Below, piece after piece: positions 1-13,815 of a DNA stretch of 64,000 bases. The first letter of the stretch is position 1; the number at the start of each line of letters is the position of its first letter. The DNA is taken from NCBI RefSeq assembly GCF_019703515.2, contig NC_059349.1, forward strand, positions 21,796,744 to 21,860,743, written 5' to 3'. The notes below the pieces were generated by a model. The model searched no databases. It was given only the letters and a program-made list of their open reading frames with translations, and had not been told where the DNA came from. A program made the translations under genes and the position numbers. The DNA comes from Myxocyprinus asiaticus. Lineage: Eukaryota; Chordata; Actinopteri; Cypriniformes; Catostomidae.

Positions 1-485
1 AGAGAAGAATGTTATAACTGGACATTTACTGTATCCAGACACACAATGCATTTTAAGTGCACTTTTGGCATTTTAAATTGCCATTTCAGGTGCCTGAATT
101 GTTGTGGTGGAGTGATGCAGTACAGTCCCGGTAAAGAGTGGCAAATTACAGTAGTCTGCTGCATTCTCCACAACCTAGCACTCAGAACCAGACAACAAGA
201 TAGGGAATTGCGGTATGCAAATTGCGTTACATTTCTCAAAATTTTTGGGTGTGTTTGCCCTGTAACCTGATTTGCATGATTCTTTTAGTGAATTGGGTAA
301 TAAAACACAAATAGTGAATGCAAATACTGTAATTGCCGCTATTGGCAGTTTTAATTCATTCTTAGTGAATTTCCCCCTTTGTGTTGTCTGTATTTCACAA
401 GTTTTGGATGGTTGTCCATTATATCATGCAATTGGCATGTTACGTTAATTAAGATAAGTCCCATAGAGGTATTAACTTACAGTAC

Positions 486-1129
486 CTGCCCTGCACTTTG
501 ATGTCCGAGATGGCGTAGAAGTATCTAGAGAGGTTGTTCTCATCCACCATAGTGGCTCCAGTGGCCGGCCGTAGAAGTCTGATGCGAAGGTCGGTGAGGG
601 TGAAGAAATCTCTCAGGTTCTTGGTGGTATCCAGTTGTCCATACAGAGAAGCCATGTTGTGCAGCCTTGGGCCTGCAAGCAGGGCAAAGCGGTCTTTGAT
701 CTCAAAGCGTACAGTTTTGTCGTACTTCCACACATAGCCTGTTGAATAGACCTCAGTGCAGATGATATCTAGCATGCTACTTTGGGTAAGTTGATGCACT
801 GCCTTTGGCTCCATCGTAAAGGCATCCAAGCAGTCAGCAGCATAAAACTGGTATGGCTGCCATGTACGACCGTAATCCAGTGACTTCTCCAGCACCATTT
901 GCTCAGGTCGGCCAGACTCGAAGGTAAGGACAATGTCATCTGTGAGTTCAATTGTTTTGTTCCAGGAGAGTGTGATGTTGACTTGAAGGGGCTTTGGGTA
1001 TTTCTTCCAGGAGGTCGACTGCCAAAATGTTGTAGGGTTTCGTCCTTCAGAGTCAAACATGAGCTCGGGTGGGTGGGCCAGCTCCTCAGTCTCAGCATCA
1101 CATTCATTATTACACATATATGGGTTTTC
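486..1129 (-). CDS. ntng1: netrin-G1, laminin N-terminal domain exon
   Basis: Netrin-G1 is a GPI-anchored synaptic adhesion protein whose laminin N-terminal (LN) domain binds the postsynaptic ligand NGL-1/LRRC4C. This exon encodes about 214 residues of that domain. The minus strand reads a pyrimidine-rich acceptor ending in TTTCAG at 1130, then codons for [11 protein letters not shown], and closes at 486 with GGCAG before GTACTG. Vertebrate netrin-G motifs are obvious: [72 protein letters not shown] and [12 protein letters not shown]. Sequons NIT, NKT and NLS are present. The exon is 644 bp and ends in phase 2, as expected before the following GRC codons. The wording around TFWQS and [11 protein letters not shown] fits netrin-G1 better than netrin-G2. 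No frameshift or stop is seen, so this is a functional exon. The reading frame runs on past the donor for a few codons, but that part is intron. The teleost paralogue (a or b) cannot be decided here. Confidence 0.95.
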
Positions 1130-2298
1130 CTGAAATAAACAGAAAGGAAGAGAAATGTCTGTTAATTAGGCTAATACACTGCAAACCAGTAAAAAATATC
1201 TAAACATTCTTAAAACAAGATACATATACTTGAGAAGCAATTAGTCTAATTCACAAAACATTGTGTGGATTTTGCTTATAAGCACTGGAAAAGTTATCAT
1301 GAAAAATTTCATCCAAATTTACATTTCTTACCATCATTCTAATGGTAATGAATCCTGATTATTCTAAATGAAGGAGCACGTTCCCAAAGTAACTGTAATA
1401 ATTTGCATAAAACACGCTTTTTTATAGTATGCAAAGTTTTATTCATTTCGTGTTTATTCCATGTTTATAAGGACACTGGGTGTATGTGATTTTTGCATAC
1501 AGTATGTTTGGTTTGAAATGTAGAATACATTTAAGTACAAACTTTTTGATGAATCATGATTTCTGCATGAAAATGTTTGTACACAAATACGTGCGTGCGT
1601 ACGCACGGTTAGTGAATGAGACCAATTAAGTTTTATTTTCAGAGAATACATCTTGAATAAAAGGGAGCTTTCCCTCAAAAAATTAAAATTTTGCCATCAT
1701 TTAATCAACCTCATGTTGATCCAAACCTGCAAGATTTTCTTCTTTCTGTGGAACACTAAAGGAGATGTTAGGCAGAATGCTAGTCTCAGTCACCATTCAC
1801 TTTCATTGCATCTTTATTTTCCATAAAATTAATGTGAATGTTGAGTGACTGAGGCTGTCATTTTACTTTAAATATCCATTTGTGTTTAACAGAAGAAAGT
1901 CATTTGGGTTTGGAACAACATAAAGATGAGTAAATGATGACAGATTTTTTGGGGGGTGAAGTTTTTTTTCATACCCCATTGGCAAATCTTTTTAATTTTT
2001 ATTTATTTATTTATTTTTATCATTAATCATTAATCATTTTCTTGTTTAAAGCATATAACATATTCTTTACCTGTCCTGGGTCAAAATGACCCTAAGACCA
2101 TAGGAGGGTTAACTTAACCCTAGATATATTTGCTGAAAACAATTGAGCTTCTCAAGTAAATTGATCTTGTTTTAAGGATGCTTAGATGTTTTTCTTGGAA
2201 CAGACAAAAATAATGATTAAGAAAATTATTTTTTGAGCATACACAAGTTTCACATTAGTCATGTGGCTATCATTTGAAGTGGATCATGGGAGGAACAT
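1130..2298. other. intronic stretch without genes
   Basis: AT-rich intron sequence. The only recognisable item is a fold-back MITE at 1676-1962. A short TTTA run lies near 1999-2020. Nothing coding is seen on either strand. Confidence 0.6.
1676..1962. repeat. fold-back MITE copy (GGGATAGTTCACCC family)
   Basis: The left arm reads TTGCCATCATTTAATCAACC and a variant of CTTTCTGTGGAACAC. The right arm reads GTTTGGAACAACATAAAG, then GAGTAAATGATGACAG. These are inverted versions of each other. This is the common fish fold-back sequence seen repeatedly in this window, here with degraded tips. Confidence 0.6.
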
Positions 2299-2580
2299 CA
2301 GGGGTGTAAAGTAATTGAGTAAAATTATTATACTTAAGTATAATTTTTTTGGGATTTGTACTTGAGTGCAATTTAAACGGAATACTTGTACTTTTACTTA
2401 ATTACGTTTCCAAAGAAATTTCTTTATTTTTTAGTCCTTACAATTTTATTTAAACTTGAAAAGTACTCAATACATTTTTACAGATCATTTTCTTTCGTCT
2501 TACTGCACTGAAGCTGCCTTTTCACTGCAACCGGCAAATGACAGATTGACAAACGGCAGTGTTGCATGGCGGCTGTGTGG
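2299..2580 (+). mobile_element. left part of a split hAT-type MITE
   Basis: Begins CAGGGGTGTAAAGTAATTGAG and continues with repeated ACTTAAGTA/TACTTGAGT words, typical of a very common fish non-autonomous element. The matching inverted end lies at 12215-12387 and finishes ACTTTTTACAACCCTG. The 8 bases outside the two ends are AGGAACAT and AGAAACAC, matching at 6 of 8 positions. That fits a worn 8-bp hAT target duplication. The inner limit of this fragment is approximate. Confidence 0.55.
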
Positions 2581-2848
2581 AGTTCCGACCATCTGCAGAG
2601 GCGGAATTTCAGATCTGATTTGAGCTTCGGATATGTTGAAATATTTGTGTGACTAGACCATTTGTGGCTGTCTGACTGAATGGGATTTATTTATTCAAAA
2701 CTATGAGCATGAATTGAGAAATATTGATGGTTTTTGTTCTAAACTTTATTCTAAACGCCTGCTACTTCTAAAGATTGGACAGTTATGAAGTAAAAAATTA
2801 TAATTTACGTTGCAAAAAAAAAAAAAAAAAGAAAAAAAAATATATATA

Positions 2849-4415
2849 CAGGTGCATCTCAATAAATTAGAATGTCGTGGAAAAGTTCATTTATTTCAGT
2901 AATTCAAATCAAATTGTGAAACTCGTGTATTAAATAAATTCAATGCACACAGACTGAAGTAGTTTAAGTCTTTGGTTCTTTTAATTGTGACGATTTTGGC
3001 TCACATTTAACAAAAACCCACCAATTCACTATCTCAAAAAATTAGAATACATCATAAGACCAATAAAAAAAAACATTTTTAGTGAATTGTTGGCCTTCTG
3101 GAAAGTATGTTCATTTACTGTATATGTACTCAATACTTGGTAGGGGCTCCTTTTGCTTTAATTACTGCCTCAATTCGGCGTGGCATGGAGGTGATCAGTT
3201 TGTGGCACTGCTGAGGTGGTATGGAAGCCCAGGTTTCTTTGACAGTGGCCTTCAGCTCATCTGCATTTTTTGGTCTCTTGTTTCTCATTTTCCTCTTGAC
3301 AATACCCCATAGATTCTCTATGGGGTTCAGGTCTGGTGAGTTTGCTGGCCAGTCAAGCACACCAACACCATGGTCATTTAACCAACTTTTGGTGCTTTTG
3401 GCAGTGTGGGCAGGTGCCAAATCCTGCTGGAAAATGAAATCAGCATCTTTAAAAACTGGTCAGCAGAAGGAAGGATGAAGTGCTCCAAAATTTCTTGGTA
3501 AACGGGTGCAGTGACTTTGGTTTTCAAAAAACACAATGGACCAACACCAGCAGATGACATTGCACCCCAGATCATCACAGACTGTGGAAACTTAACACTG
3601 GACTTCAAGCAACTTGGGCTATGAGCTTCTCCACCCTTCCTCCAGACTCTAGGACCTTTGTTTCCAAATGAAATACAAAACTTGCTCTCATCTGAAAAGA
3701 GGACTTTGGAACACTGGGCAACAGTCCAGTTCTTCTTCTCCTTAGCCCAGGTAAGATGCCTCTGATGTTGTCTGTGGTTCAGGAGTGGCTTAACAAGAGG
3801 AATACGACAACTGTAGCCAAATTCCTTGACATGTCTGTGTGTGGTGGCTCTTGATGCCTTGACCCCAGCCTCAGTCCAGTTCACCCAAATTCTTGAATCG
3901 ATTTTGCTTGACAATCATAAGGCTGCGGTTCTCTCAGTTGGTTGTGCATCTTTTTCTTCCACACTTTTTCCTTCCACTCAACTTTCTGTTAACATGCTTG
4001 GATACAGCACTCTGTGAACAGCCAGCTTCTTTGGCAATGAATGTTTGTGGCTTACCCTCCTTGTGAAGGGTGTCAATGATTGTCTTCTGGACAACTGTCA
4101 GATCAGCAGTCTTCCCCATGATTGTGTAGCCTAGTGAACCAAACTGAGAGACCATTCTGAAGGCTCAGGAAACCTTTGCAGGTGTTTTGAGTTGATTAGC
4201 TGATTGGCATGTCACCATATTCTAATTTTTTGAGATAGTGAATTGGTGGGTTTTTGTTAAATGTGAGCCAAAATCATCACAATTAAAAGAACCAAAGACT
4301 TAAACTACTTCAGTCTGTGAGCACTGAATTTATTTAATACACGAGTTTCACAATTTGATTTGAATTACTGAAATAAATGAACTTTTCCACGACATTCTAA
4401 TTTATTGAGATGCAC

Positions 4416-4418
<3 letters not shown>
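2849..4418 (-). mobile_element. Tc1/mariner element, complete ends, dead transposase
   Basis: The element starts CAGGTGCATCTCAATAAATT and ends with the inverse, AGATGCACCTG. It has TA on both sides and inverted terminal repeats of about 200 bp that continue through ATTCACTATCTCAAAAAATT. Its length of 1570 bp is normal for fish Tc1. It is oriented on the minus strand. The left side abuts a poly-A/TA run and the right side a (TA)n tract. Confidence 0.92.
3130..4119 (-). pseudogene. Tc1 transposase, frameshifted
   Basis: DDE transposase in three reading-frame pieces. The N-terminal piece (start MGKTADLTVV at 4119) has a helix-turn-helix (QTFIAKEAGCSQSAVSKHV) and a basic tract ending near 3934. 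The middle piece (about 3914-3440) has HVKEFGYSCRIPLVKPLL, VLFSDESKF with the first catalytic Asp, and SVMIWGAMS. The last piece (about 3440-3130) has [25 protein letters not shown] and the end KGAPTKY. The second Asp, just before LAPAHT, and the Glu in NPIEN are separated by 34 residues, as in Tc1 DD34E enzymes. At least two frameshifts, near 3920 and 3440, make it non-functional. Confidence 0.9.

Positions 4419-4450
<32 letters not shown>
4419..4450. repeat. (TA)n microsatellite between two transposons
   Basis: Pure TA run of 32 bp filling exactly the space between the right end of the Tc1 element ending at 4418 and the left end of the MITE starting at 4451. Confidence 0.95.
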
Positions 4451-4453
<3 letters not shown>

Positions 4454-5279
4454 GGTTGGGAGGGTTACTTTTGAAATGTATTCCACTACAGATTACAGAA
4501 TACATGCTGTAAAATGTCATTTGTAACGTATTCCGTTAGATTACTCAAGGTCAGTAATGTATTCTAAATACTTTGGATTACTTCTTCAGCACTGATCGAT
4601 TTTTTCACTTGTTTTGACTATAAAAACTCTGCCAGTACAGTAAGACAAAATACACATTAAAAATACATTCTTTGAAAAACCTAAATATCTTATGCAGTGT
4701 TGTTTCTAAAACAAGATTAATCAAATTGATCTTATTTTAAGGATTTTTAGATATTTTTACAGGAAAACAATACAAACATTATTATCAAGAATATGATTTT
4801 TGTCCTAATATCAAAGGTCTTACTAGAAAAAAAGAAATTATGATCCAACGTGAATTTTTTTGATAAAAAATATGATCATGCCTGGTAACATGTGCATGTA
4901 AAATGGCTAGAAATAGCACTTCAGCTTAGCGTAAAGCTGACAATTTACACAAGGTTTATTTCTATTTCTTCTGCTCCAAACTTACTTCTGCTCGTATGAA
5001 TGTAACACATCATAAGAATGTGTTTCACCGCTGTTCAAATGCACTTTGGATCACATCATTTATATGTATAAATGTTTTCCATCTGAAAGGACTAAATATT
5101 AAATGAAACAAATGACATTAAACTGCCAAGTAATCTCTTCAGTAATCAAAATACTTTTGGAATGTAACTGTATTCTAATTACCAATTATTTAAATTGTAA
5201 CTGTAGTGGAATACAGTTACTAATATTTTGTATTTTAAATACGTAATCCTGTTACATGTATTCCGTTACTCCCCAACCC

Positions 5280-5280
<1 letters not shown>
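4451..5280. mobile_element. 0.83-kb TA-flanked MITE, copy 1
   Basis: Begins CAGGGTTGGGAGGGTTAC and ends with GTTACTCCCCAACCCT, an imperfect inverted repeat. Arms carry ATGTATTCCACTACAG and its inverse CTGTAGTGGAATACAG. There is no coding capacity. A second copy with near-identical sequence lies at 59930-60778, which confirms the borders. Both copies lie in TA-rich targets. Confidence 0.85.

Positions 5281-5305
<25 letters not shown>
5281..5305. repeat. (TA)n microsatellite between MITE and Tc1
   Basis: About 25 bp of TA repeats directly between the MITE end and the Tc1 terminal repeat that starts near 5308. Confidence 0.9.
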
Positions 5306-5310
<5 letters not shown>

Positions 5311-5361
5311 TGCCTTAGACCCCTGACCAATTCTCTCATATTACCGAATTACAAATGGTGC

Positions 5362-5795
5362 TGTCATGAACACCGGTGAAGATTCCTAAATCGACCACCA
5401 GAGGTCTCACTCACCTGAATATTAACATTGAACTACACTTCCCAAGTGCCCACATGCCTGGACTGATTACCCTACACCTGCCTCATATCACTCAGACTAT
5501 TTAAGCCCAATGTGTGTGTTCATTTATTGCTTACTCTGTTGATCTACCCGTGTTTGACTCTGCTTTGGATTTACCTTGTACGATTCTCTGCTGCCTGCCT
5601 ATTACTGTGTTTGCCTGGATAATCTCTGTTGCTGTTTTGCTGCCTGCCCCGATCCTTTGCCTGTTTGACTACGTTACTGCCCTGTCTCTGATATTGTTGG
5701 TTGCCCTGGTTATTTTACCCATTCCTGTTTGTACTCTGAACTTGTTGTGTTAATAAACTGCACATGGATCCCACTCAGACTGAGTCAGTGTTACA
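5362..5795 (+). mobile_element. solo LTR with perfect 5-bp target duplication
   Basis: The sequence starts TGTCATGAACACCGG and ends GTCAGTGTTACA (TG...CA). It is flanked on both sides by GGTGC. A TATA-like CTATTTAAG lies at 5497-5505 and AATAAA at 5752-5757, as expected of an LTR promoter and poly(A) signal. It sits inside the left inverted repeat of a Tc1 element, so it is younger than that element. The 79-codon open frame inside it is not a gene. A likely relative of almost the same length lies at 9440-9875. Confidence 0.85.
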
Positions 5796-6116
5796 GGTGC
5801 AATGAAATTTCATTCTGTTTGATATTTTATTTTAAAACACTGGAACTCAAAATCAATTATTGTTAGGTGACATTGGTTTTATGTTGGGAAATATAAAAAA
5901 AGAAAAAAAAAGAAAAAACTGAAATATGTTGCATAAGTATTCAACCCCTGTGCTGTGGAAGCTGCCAGGTTACATCGATGAAAGAAATTGCCCTAATGAG
6001 GACAAAATTACTTTACCATTGGCATCCACCTGTGAATCATTAAAGTTGCAATCACATTTTCTGGATATAAACCCACTGTTGAAGGATCATTGGTCAGGCT
6101 GTGAATCTAAAGGAAA

Positions 6117-7114
6117 ATGAAGATCAAAGAGCATTCCACAGAAGTTAGAGATAAAATGCATAGATTAGGGAAAGGGTACAAAATAATATCCAAATGTTTG
6201 GATATCCCAGTAAGCACAGTTGGATCAGTAATCTGGAAGCTGCACCACACCACCCAGGCACTGCCAAGAAAAGGCAATCCCTCAAAACTCAGCGCTCTAA
6301 CAAAAAGGAGAGAAGCCACAGAGAGGCCAAAAAGCACTTTGAAGGAGGTACAGAGTTCAGTGGCTGGGAGTGGAGTAATGGTGCACCAGTCAACTATATC
6401 AAGAGCACTGTATAACGCTGGCCTGTATGGGAGGGTGGCAAGAAAGAAGCCGTTACTCAAAAAGTACCATCTGAAAGCACGTCTGGAGTTTGCCAGAAAG
6501 CATGTGAGTGACCCAGCTGCGATGTGGGAGAAGGTTTTGTGGTCAGATGAGACCAAGATAGAGCTTTTTGGCCAAAACTCAAAGTGCTATGTGTGGCGCA
6601 AACCTAACACTTTCTATGCCTCAAGACACACCATCCCTACAGTGAAGTATGGTGGTGGCAGCATCATGCTATGTGGATGCTTCTCATCAGCAGGGACTGG
6701 GCATCTTGTTAGAATTGAAGGAAGAATGGATGGAGCAAAATATAGGGAAATACTGGAAGAGAACCTGCTTCAGTCTGCTAAAAAAACTGAAGCTTGGGAG
6801 GAAATTCACCTTTCAGCATGACAATGATCCCAAGCACAAGGCCAAAGCAACACTGGAGTGGCTCAAGAACAAAAAGATAAATGCCCTACAGTGGCCCAGT
6901 CAAAGTCCTGATCTCAATCCTATTGAGAATCTGTGGCACTATTTGAAAATTTGCAGTCCGCAAGTGTCACCCAACCAACCTAAACAACCTGGAGCAAATC
7001 TGCTGAGAATAATGGGCTAAAATCACTTTGTTACTGTGTGCAAAGCTGGTACATACGTACCCCAAAAGACTTCAAGCAGTTATTGCAGCAAAAGGTGGCT
7101 CGACCAAATATTAA
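6117..7114 (+). pseudogene. Tc1 transposase, frameshifted
   Basis: The frame starts MKIKEHSTEVRDKMHRLGKG at 6117. It contains the first DNA-binding helix-turn-helix (GYKIISKCLDIPVSTVGSVI), GLYGRVARKKPLLKK, and VLWSDETKIELFG with the first catalytic Asp. The GGGSIM box follows, read here as [18 protein letters not shown] frameshift near 6780 moves the reading to another frame carrying [15 protein letters not shown] and [13 protein letters not shown], which hold the second Asp and the Glu of DD34E. After about 6950 the frame is lost again. The family C terminus (VIAAKGGSTKY) is readable just before 7114. All three catalytic residues remain but the protein cannot be made. Confidence 0.9.
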
Positions 7115-7334
7115 TGTGTGGGGGTTGAATACTTATGCAAGCAAGATATTTCAGTTTTTTTATTTTTCATAAAAATATTTCCCAACAAAAAAACAATGTC
7201 ACCTTACAATAATTGATTTTAAGTTTCAGTGTTTTAAAATAAAATATCAATCAGAATGAAATTTCACTGTACCATCTGTAATTCGGTAATATGTGAGAAT
7301 TGGTCAGGGGTCTGAATACTTTTGCAAGGCACTG

Positions 7335-7358
7335 TATATATATATATATATATATATA
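7335..7358. repeat. (TA)n microsatellite between two Tc1 elements
   Basis: 24 bp of TA repeats that separate the right tip of one Tc1 (7334) from the left tip of the next (7359). Confidence 0.95.
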
Positions 7359-8976
<1,618 letters not shown>

Positions 8977-8988
8977 TATATATATATA
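8977..8988. repeat. short (TA)n flank of Tc1 target site
   Basis: Remnant TA run right of the intact Tc1, part of the same TA-rich landing zone. Confidence 0.7.
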
Positions 8989-9439
8989 AACATTTTTGTA
9001 ATTAAATGTGTACATGTAATTTATTTCTACTCTTGCCTTCATATTGAAATAATATCTATGAATTTTTACTTCCTATTTGCTGAATTATTGTTGTTGTTAG
9101 GCAACTATTAATTATAACAATAACTATAAAACAAAAATGATAATGATGATAATAAAAATAATGGAATTTGAGTACATTTTAATTATGAATTTTATTGAAT
9201 TCATCCATCTGCTCAACAGCAAAGTTTGGTAGCAAATCTGAGAAAACAATTCACAAAACATACAACATTACTAACTTTCTTCAAAGCTTCATTTTAATTT
9301 TCTTTTTTATCTTTCTTGATGTCTCAAAGAGCTATACGTTCTGACATAGCAGTTCATGAGTGCCTTCTCCCATGCAATGAACACTGCATGATTGTGTCAA
9401 TGTTTTTGCAAAAATAAATGATCTGGTTCATTACATGTC

Positions 9440-9875
9440 TGTCACATTTATGTGTTTTGTTCATGTTTTGTGTTCATGTCTTTTATTTTGAAAGTTTAGT
9501 TCCTGTTCCTGTTCATGTCATGTGGTTTCCTGGTCATGTGATGTCCTGTTTTCCCTCCATGTACATGTGTCTTGTTTATCAGTCTTATCATGTCATTGGT
9601 TTATGTTTTAGTATCTAGTTATCTTGTTATTAGTTCAGTCTCATCATTGGTTGTTTATGTCATGTGGTTACCCATGTCCTTGTATTTAAACCCTCATGTT
9701 TGCCATGGTTCTTTGTCAGGTATTGTTTATGTAATGTTGTTTCAAAGTCAAAGTCAAAGTCAAAGTCATAGTCATCTGTTCATGGTTTTTGAATTTCACT
9801 ATATGAATAAACTGCACTTGGGTTCTTCACATCACCATCATCTTTGTCTGCCTGTCATTGCCAGCATTCATTACA
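9440..9875 (+). mobile_element. probable solo LTR, older copy
   Basis: Starts TGTCACATTTATG and ends CATTCATTACA (TG...CA), 436 bp. It contains a TATA-like TTGTATTTAAACC and an AATAAACTGCAC poly(A) region very like the one in the LTR at 5362-5795, which is 434 bp long. Flanking pentamers are ATGTC and ACATC. Both can derive from ACGTC by opposite-strand CpG deamination, so a worn target duplication is plausible. A short GTCAAA repeat lies near 9740-9766. The open frames here are not genes. Confidence 0.6.
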
Positions 9876-10213
9876 ACATCTCAGGGCAGTTCTGAGGTGA
9901 AATGTCCACTGTGTGGAGCTAAAAGTGAGTGAAATGTTCTCCCGAAGAGATGAGGTTTTTAAGGTTAATGCTCTATTGAGACTTAAATGAACAAAACCAA
10001 TTTCCCTACCCTAAACCTTAAACCTAACCGATAATGTCATAAGCAAATGTGAGATGAGAAACACTACCACGTCATTTTGTGGTGCTTCTATGACACTTTG
10101 GGCTCACGTGTGGACTCGCATGCTCTTCAGGACTCCTTTACATTACAAGTACAATGCTCTATCAGTCGAGCTACCATGCAATTTGATCTCACTTAAACAA
10201 GCTTGTAAATATA

Positions 10214-11834
<1,621 letters not shown>

Positions 11835-12214
11835 TAGTTGATTATGTAATGCAAATGTTAAAATGAGTCATCTGCTATAGTTAAGGTGTTATATGTCACA
11901 AGATAGCATTGTGTGCGAAAAGTGTTTATGAACTGATAAACTGCCGTTTTACTCGTGATTTGAGTGAAAGGGGATAAAAGTAATTGTTGTTTTAGCGCCT
12001 CTAGTGTTCATTCCACCAGGAAATTGCATACAACAGGCCACATAAAAATCATTTTGCAAAATGTAGTTATTGTAACATGATTCTTTGACCAAGTCGCGGA
12101 TGCCATTGGGAGAGAAATATGACAGTCGTCATGTACAGTAAAAATCGACTTGACAAACCAGTCGAATTTAAACACATCCTCTCTCACACAATCTCCTCTC
12201 TTGATTTCATTCTA

Positions 12215-12387
12215 TATAGGAAAAAAGTAATTTTTTTATTTTTTAATACTTGAGTACAATTTAATGTGAATTTTTTACTTTCAAGTATGTTTTTGGCTAG
12301 ATACTTGGACTTTTAATTGAGTAAAATTTTCACTCAGTATCGATACTTTCACTTAAGTATCATTTCGGAGTACTTTTTACAACCCTG
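12215..12387 (+). mobile_element. right part of the split hAT-type MITE
   Basis: Reads TACTTGAGTACAATTTAATG, AATTGAGTAAAATTTTCACTC and TTTCACTTAAGTATC, and ends ACTTTTTACAACCCTG. It is inverted relative to the fragment starting at 2299. The flank AGAAACAC resembles the left flank AGGAACAT. Confidence 0.55.
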
Positions 12388-13164
12388 AGAAACACACACT
12401 GAGATGTTGAATCAGGACATTAATGAACATTATTTAGTGAAAACACTCCTGTCTAGCTTCAGTCTCCATTAACACAAGAAGATGGGCATTTTCCTCATTC
12501 CTGAAGTAACTGCTTAGTGCTGAGTTCTGAATGGCCATTGTGTGCATTCCTTGCAGTTTGTCTCAAGAGAGTGGCCATATGAAGCTCAGTGGATACCCAC
12601 TCGCTCACTACCACCCAAATTGCGAATGTAATTGATATACCTGCTTGTTGGCCAGTTGGAATGGGAGTGGAATTCTGATGAGTGGAGCTGGAGGTACACA
12701 CGGAGCTCCATGTATTTTTCATGGCTCTGTGTCTGCTCTGCACCGCTGAGCCACTGTGTTTCAAAACAACTCTTGCATTAACATTCAGCACACCTCTGAG
12801 CCATAGCACAAATGACAATCAGCCATGAACTTTGAGAAGACGGCCATTAATTTCCTTTTTGTATGCATGTTTGATTGCCTGCAATTGTCATAAATCTTGT
12901 TTTATTTTAGGTAGCAACAGCGCCTGAATACAATTACAAAGGATGCATAACATCTAAATACTCTTGGGAGAAAATATTCCGCTTTGTGAAATAATTTGAC
13001 CCCCATCACTGCTGTTGGTGGAAGAACTGACAGATTGTAATGCTTCCTCATATCAAATAAATGTTCTACTCTGTGTTGTTAGATCAAAATGACCAGCCTG
13101 AACTCATGAAATTTACGTGACAATGACAAAAGTTTTGCAAACCAAAATGATGTGCTTCATTATA
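12388..13164. other. intronic stretch without genes
   Basis: No coding or repeat signature recognised. A 107-codon minus-strand open frame at 12495-12818 lacks any domain and looks random. Confidence 0.5.
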
Positions 13165-13815
13165 CGTTTGGCTGCAGTTTCCCAGTGAAATGTCCAGTGG
13201 GGGCACCAAAAGTGAGTGAAATTATGTTGTAATCAGACAAGGTTTTTAAGGTGAATATTAGATGGAGGTTTTAATGAGTAAAACATACCTCACTAACCTA
13301 AAACTTTAACCTAAACCTAACCAGTAGTGTCCTAAAAGATAAATGAGAGGTGAAAAAAACAGACATCCTTACCCTTAACCAACGCCTAAACCTAACCATA
13401 GTGTTTTAAAAGCATATTCGACATGAAAAGCACATTTACCGAAGCAACCATGTCATTTTGTGTCACATCTATGGCACTTTTGCTTCACTTTCACTACCGC
13501 AGATGCTAATCATGTTGGAATGCGTGTGTAAATGTAGGTGGGTCTTTAAAACAAGTGTAAAAATTTATATTTTTTCAATTATGCATTATAGTAAAAGTGT
13601 TTTGATGTCAAAACATACTGTAGCAGTGTGTGAGTAATAGAGCGAATAAAGTCATAATCAGCCATTGTAGTCGTGATTTGTGTGAAAGTGAATAAAACGC
13701 ACAGTTGTTGTAGCGCCTCTAGTTTTCATTTCAACAGAAAACTGCAGCAAAATGTAGAAAGTGGCATGTAAAACTCAATTTGCTAAAAATGTGTTATAGT
13801 AATGTTCATTCTATG
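13165..13815 (+). repeat. interspersed repeat, uninterrupted copy
   Basis: Second copy of the unit described at 9893-12080. It has GTGAAATGTCCAGTGG, AAAAGTGAGTGAAATT, a tract rich in CTAAACCTAACC, GTCATTTTGTGTCAC, then TCGTGATTTGTGTGAAAG and TGTAGCGCCTCTAG. The CTAAACC words are not a telomere array; they are spaced and imperfect. Confidence 0.65.

Larger units (their letters stand above)
5308..7334 (+). mobile_element. Tc1/mariner element interrupted by a solo LTR
   Basis: The left end is CAGTGCCTTAGACCCCTGACC. The right end is the inverse, GGTCAGGGGTCTGAATAC, closing GCAAGGCACTG before TATA. Inner copies of the tip motif (AAGTATTCAACCCC near 5935, GGTTGAATACTTATGCAAG near 7122) show the IR/DR layout of fish Tc1 elements. 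The left inverted repeat is broken by a 434-bp LTR at 5362-5795. Without it the element would be about 1.6 kb, the normal size. Confidence 0.9.

Noticed and set aside
5514..5753. 79-codon hydrophobic open frame
   Set aside because: It falls wholly inside the solo LTR and starts next to its TATA region. It is a composition effect of the LTR.
12495..12818. 107-codon minus-strand open frame
   Set aside because: No similarity to any family I know. It lies in unique intron sequence without flanking splice signals.
13300..13400. CTAAACC/CCTAACC words suggesting an interstitial telomere
   Set aside because: The units are irregular and part of a dispersed repeat also found at 9893. There is no (TTAGGG)n array.
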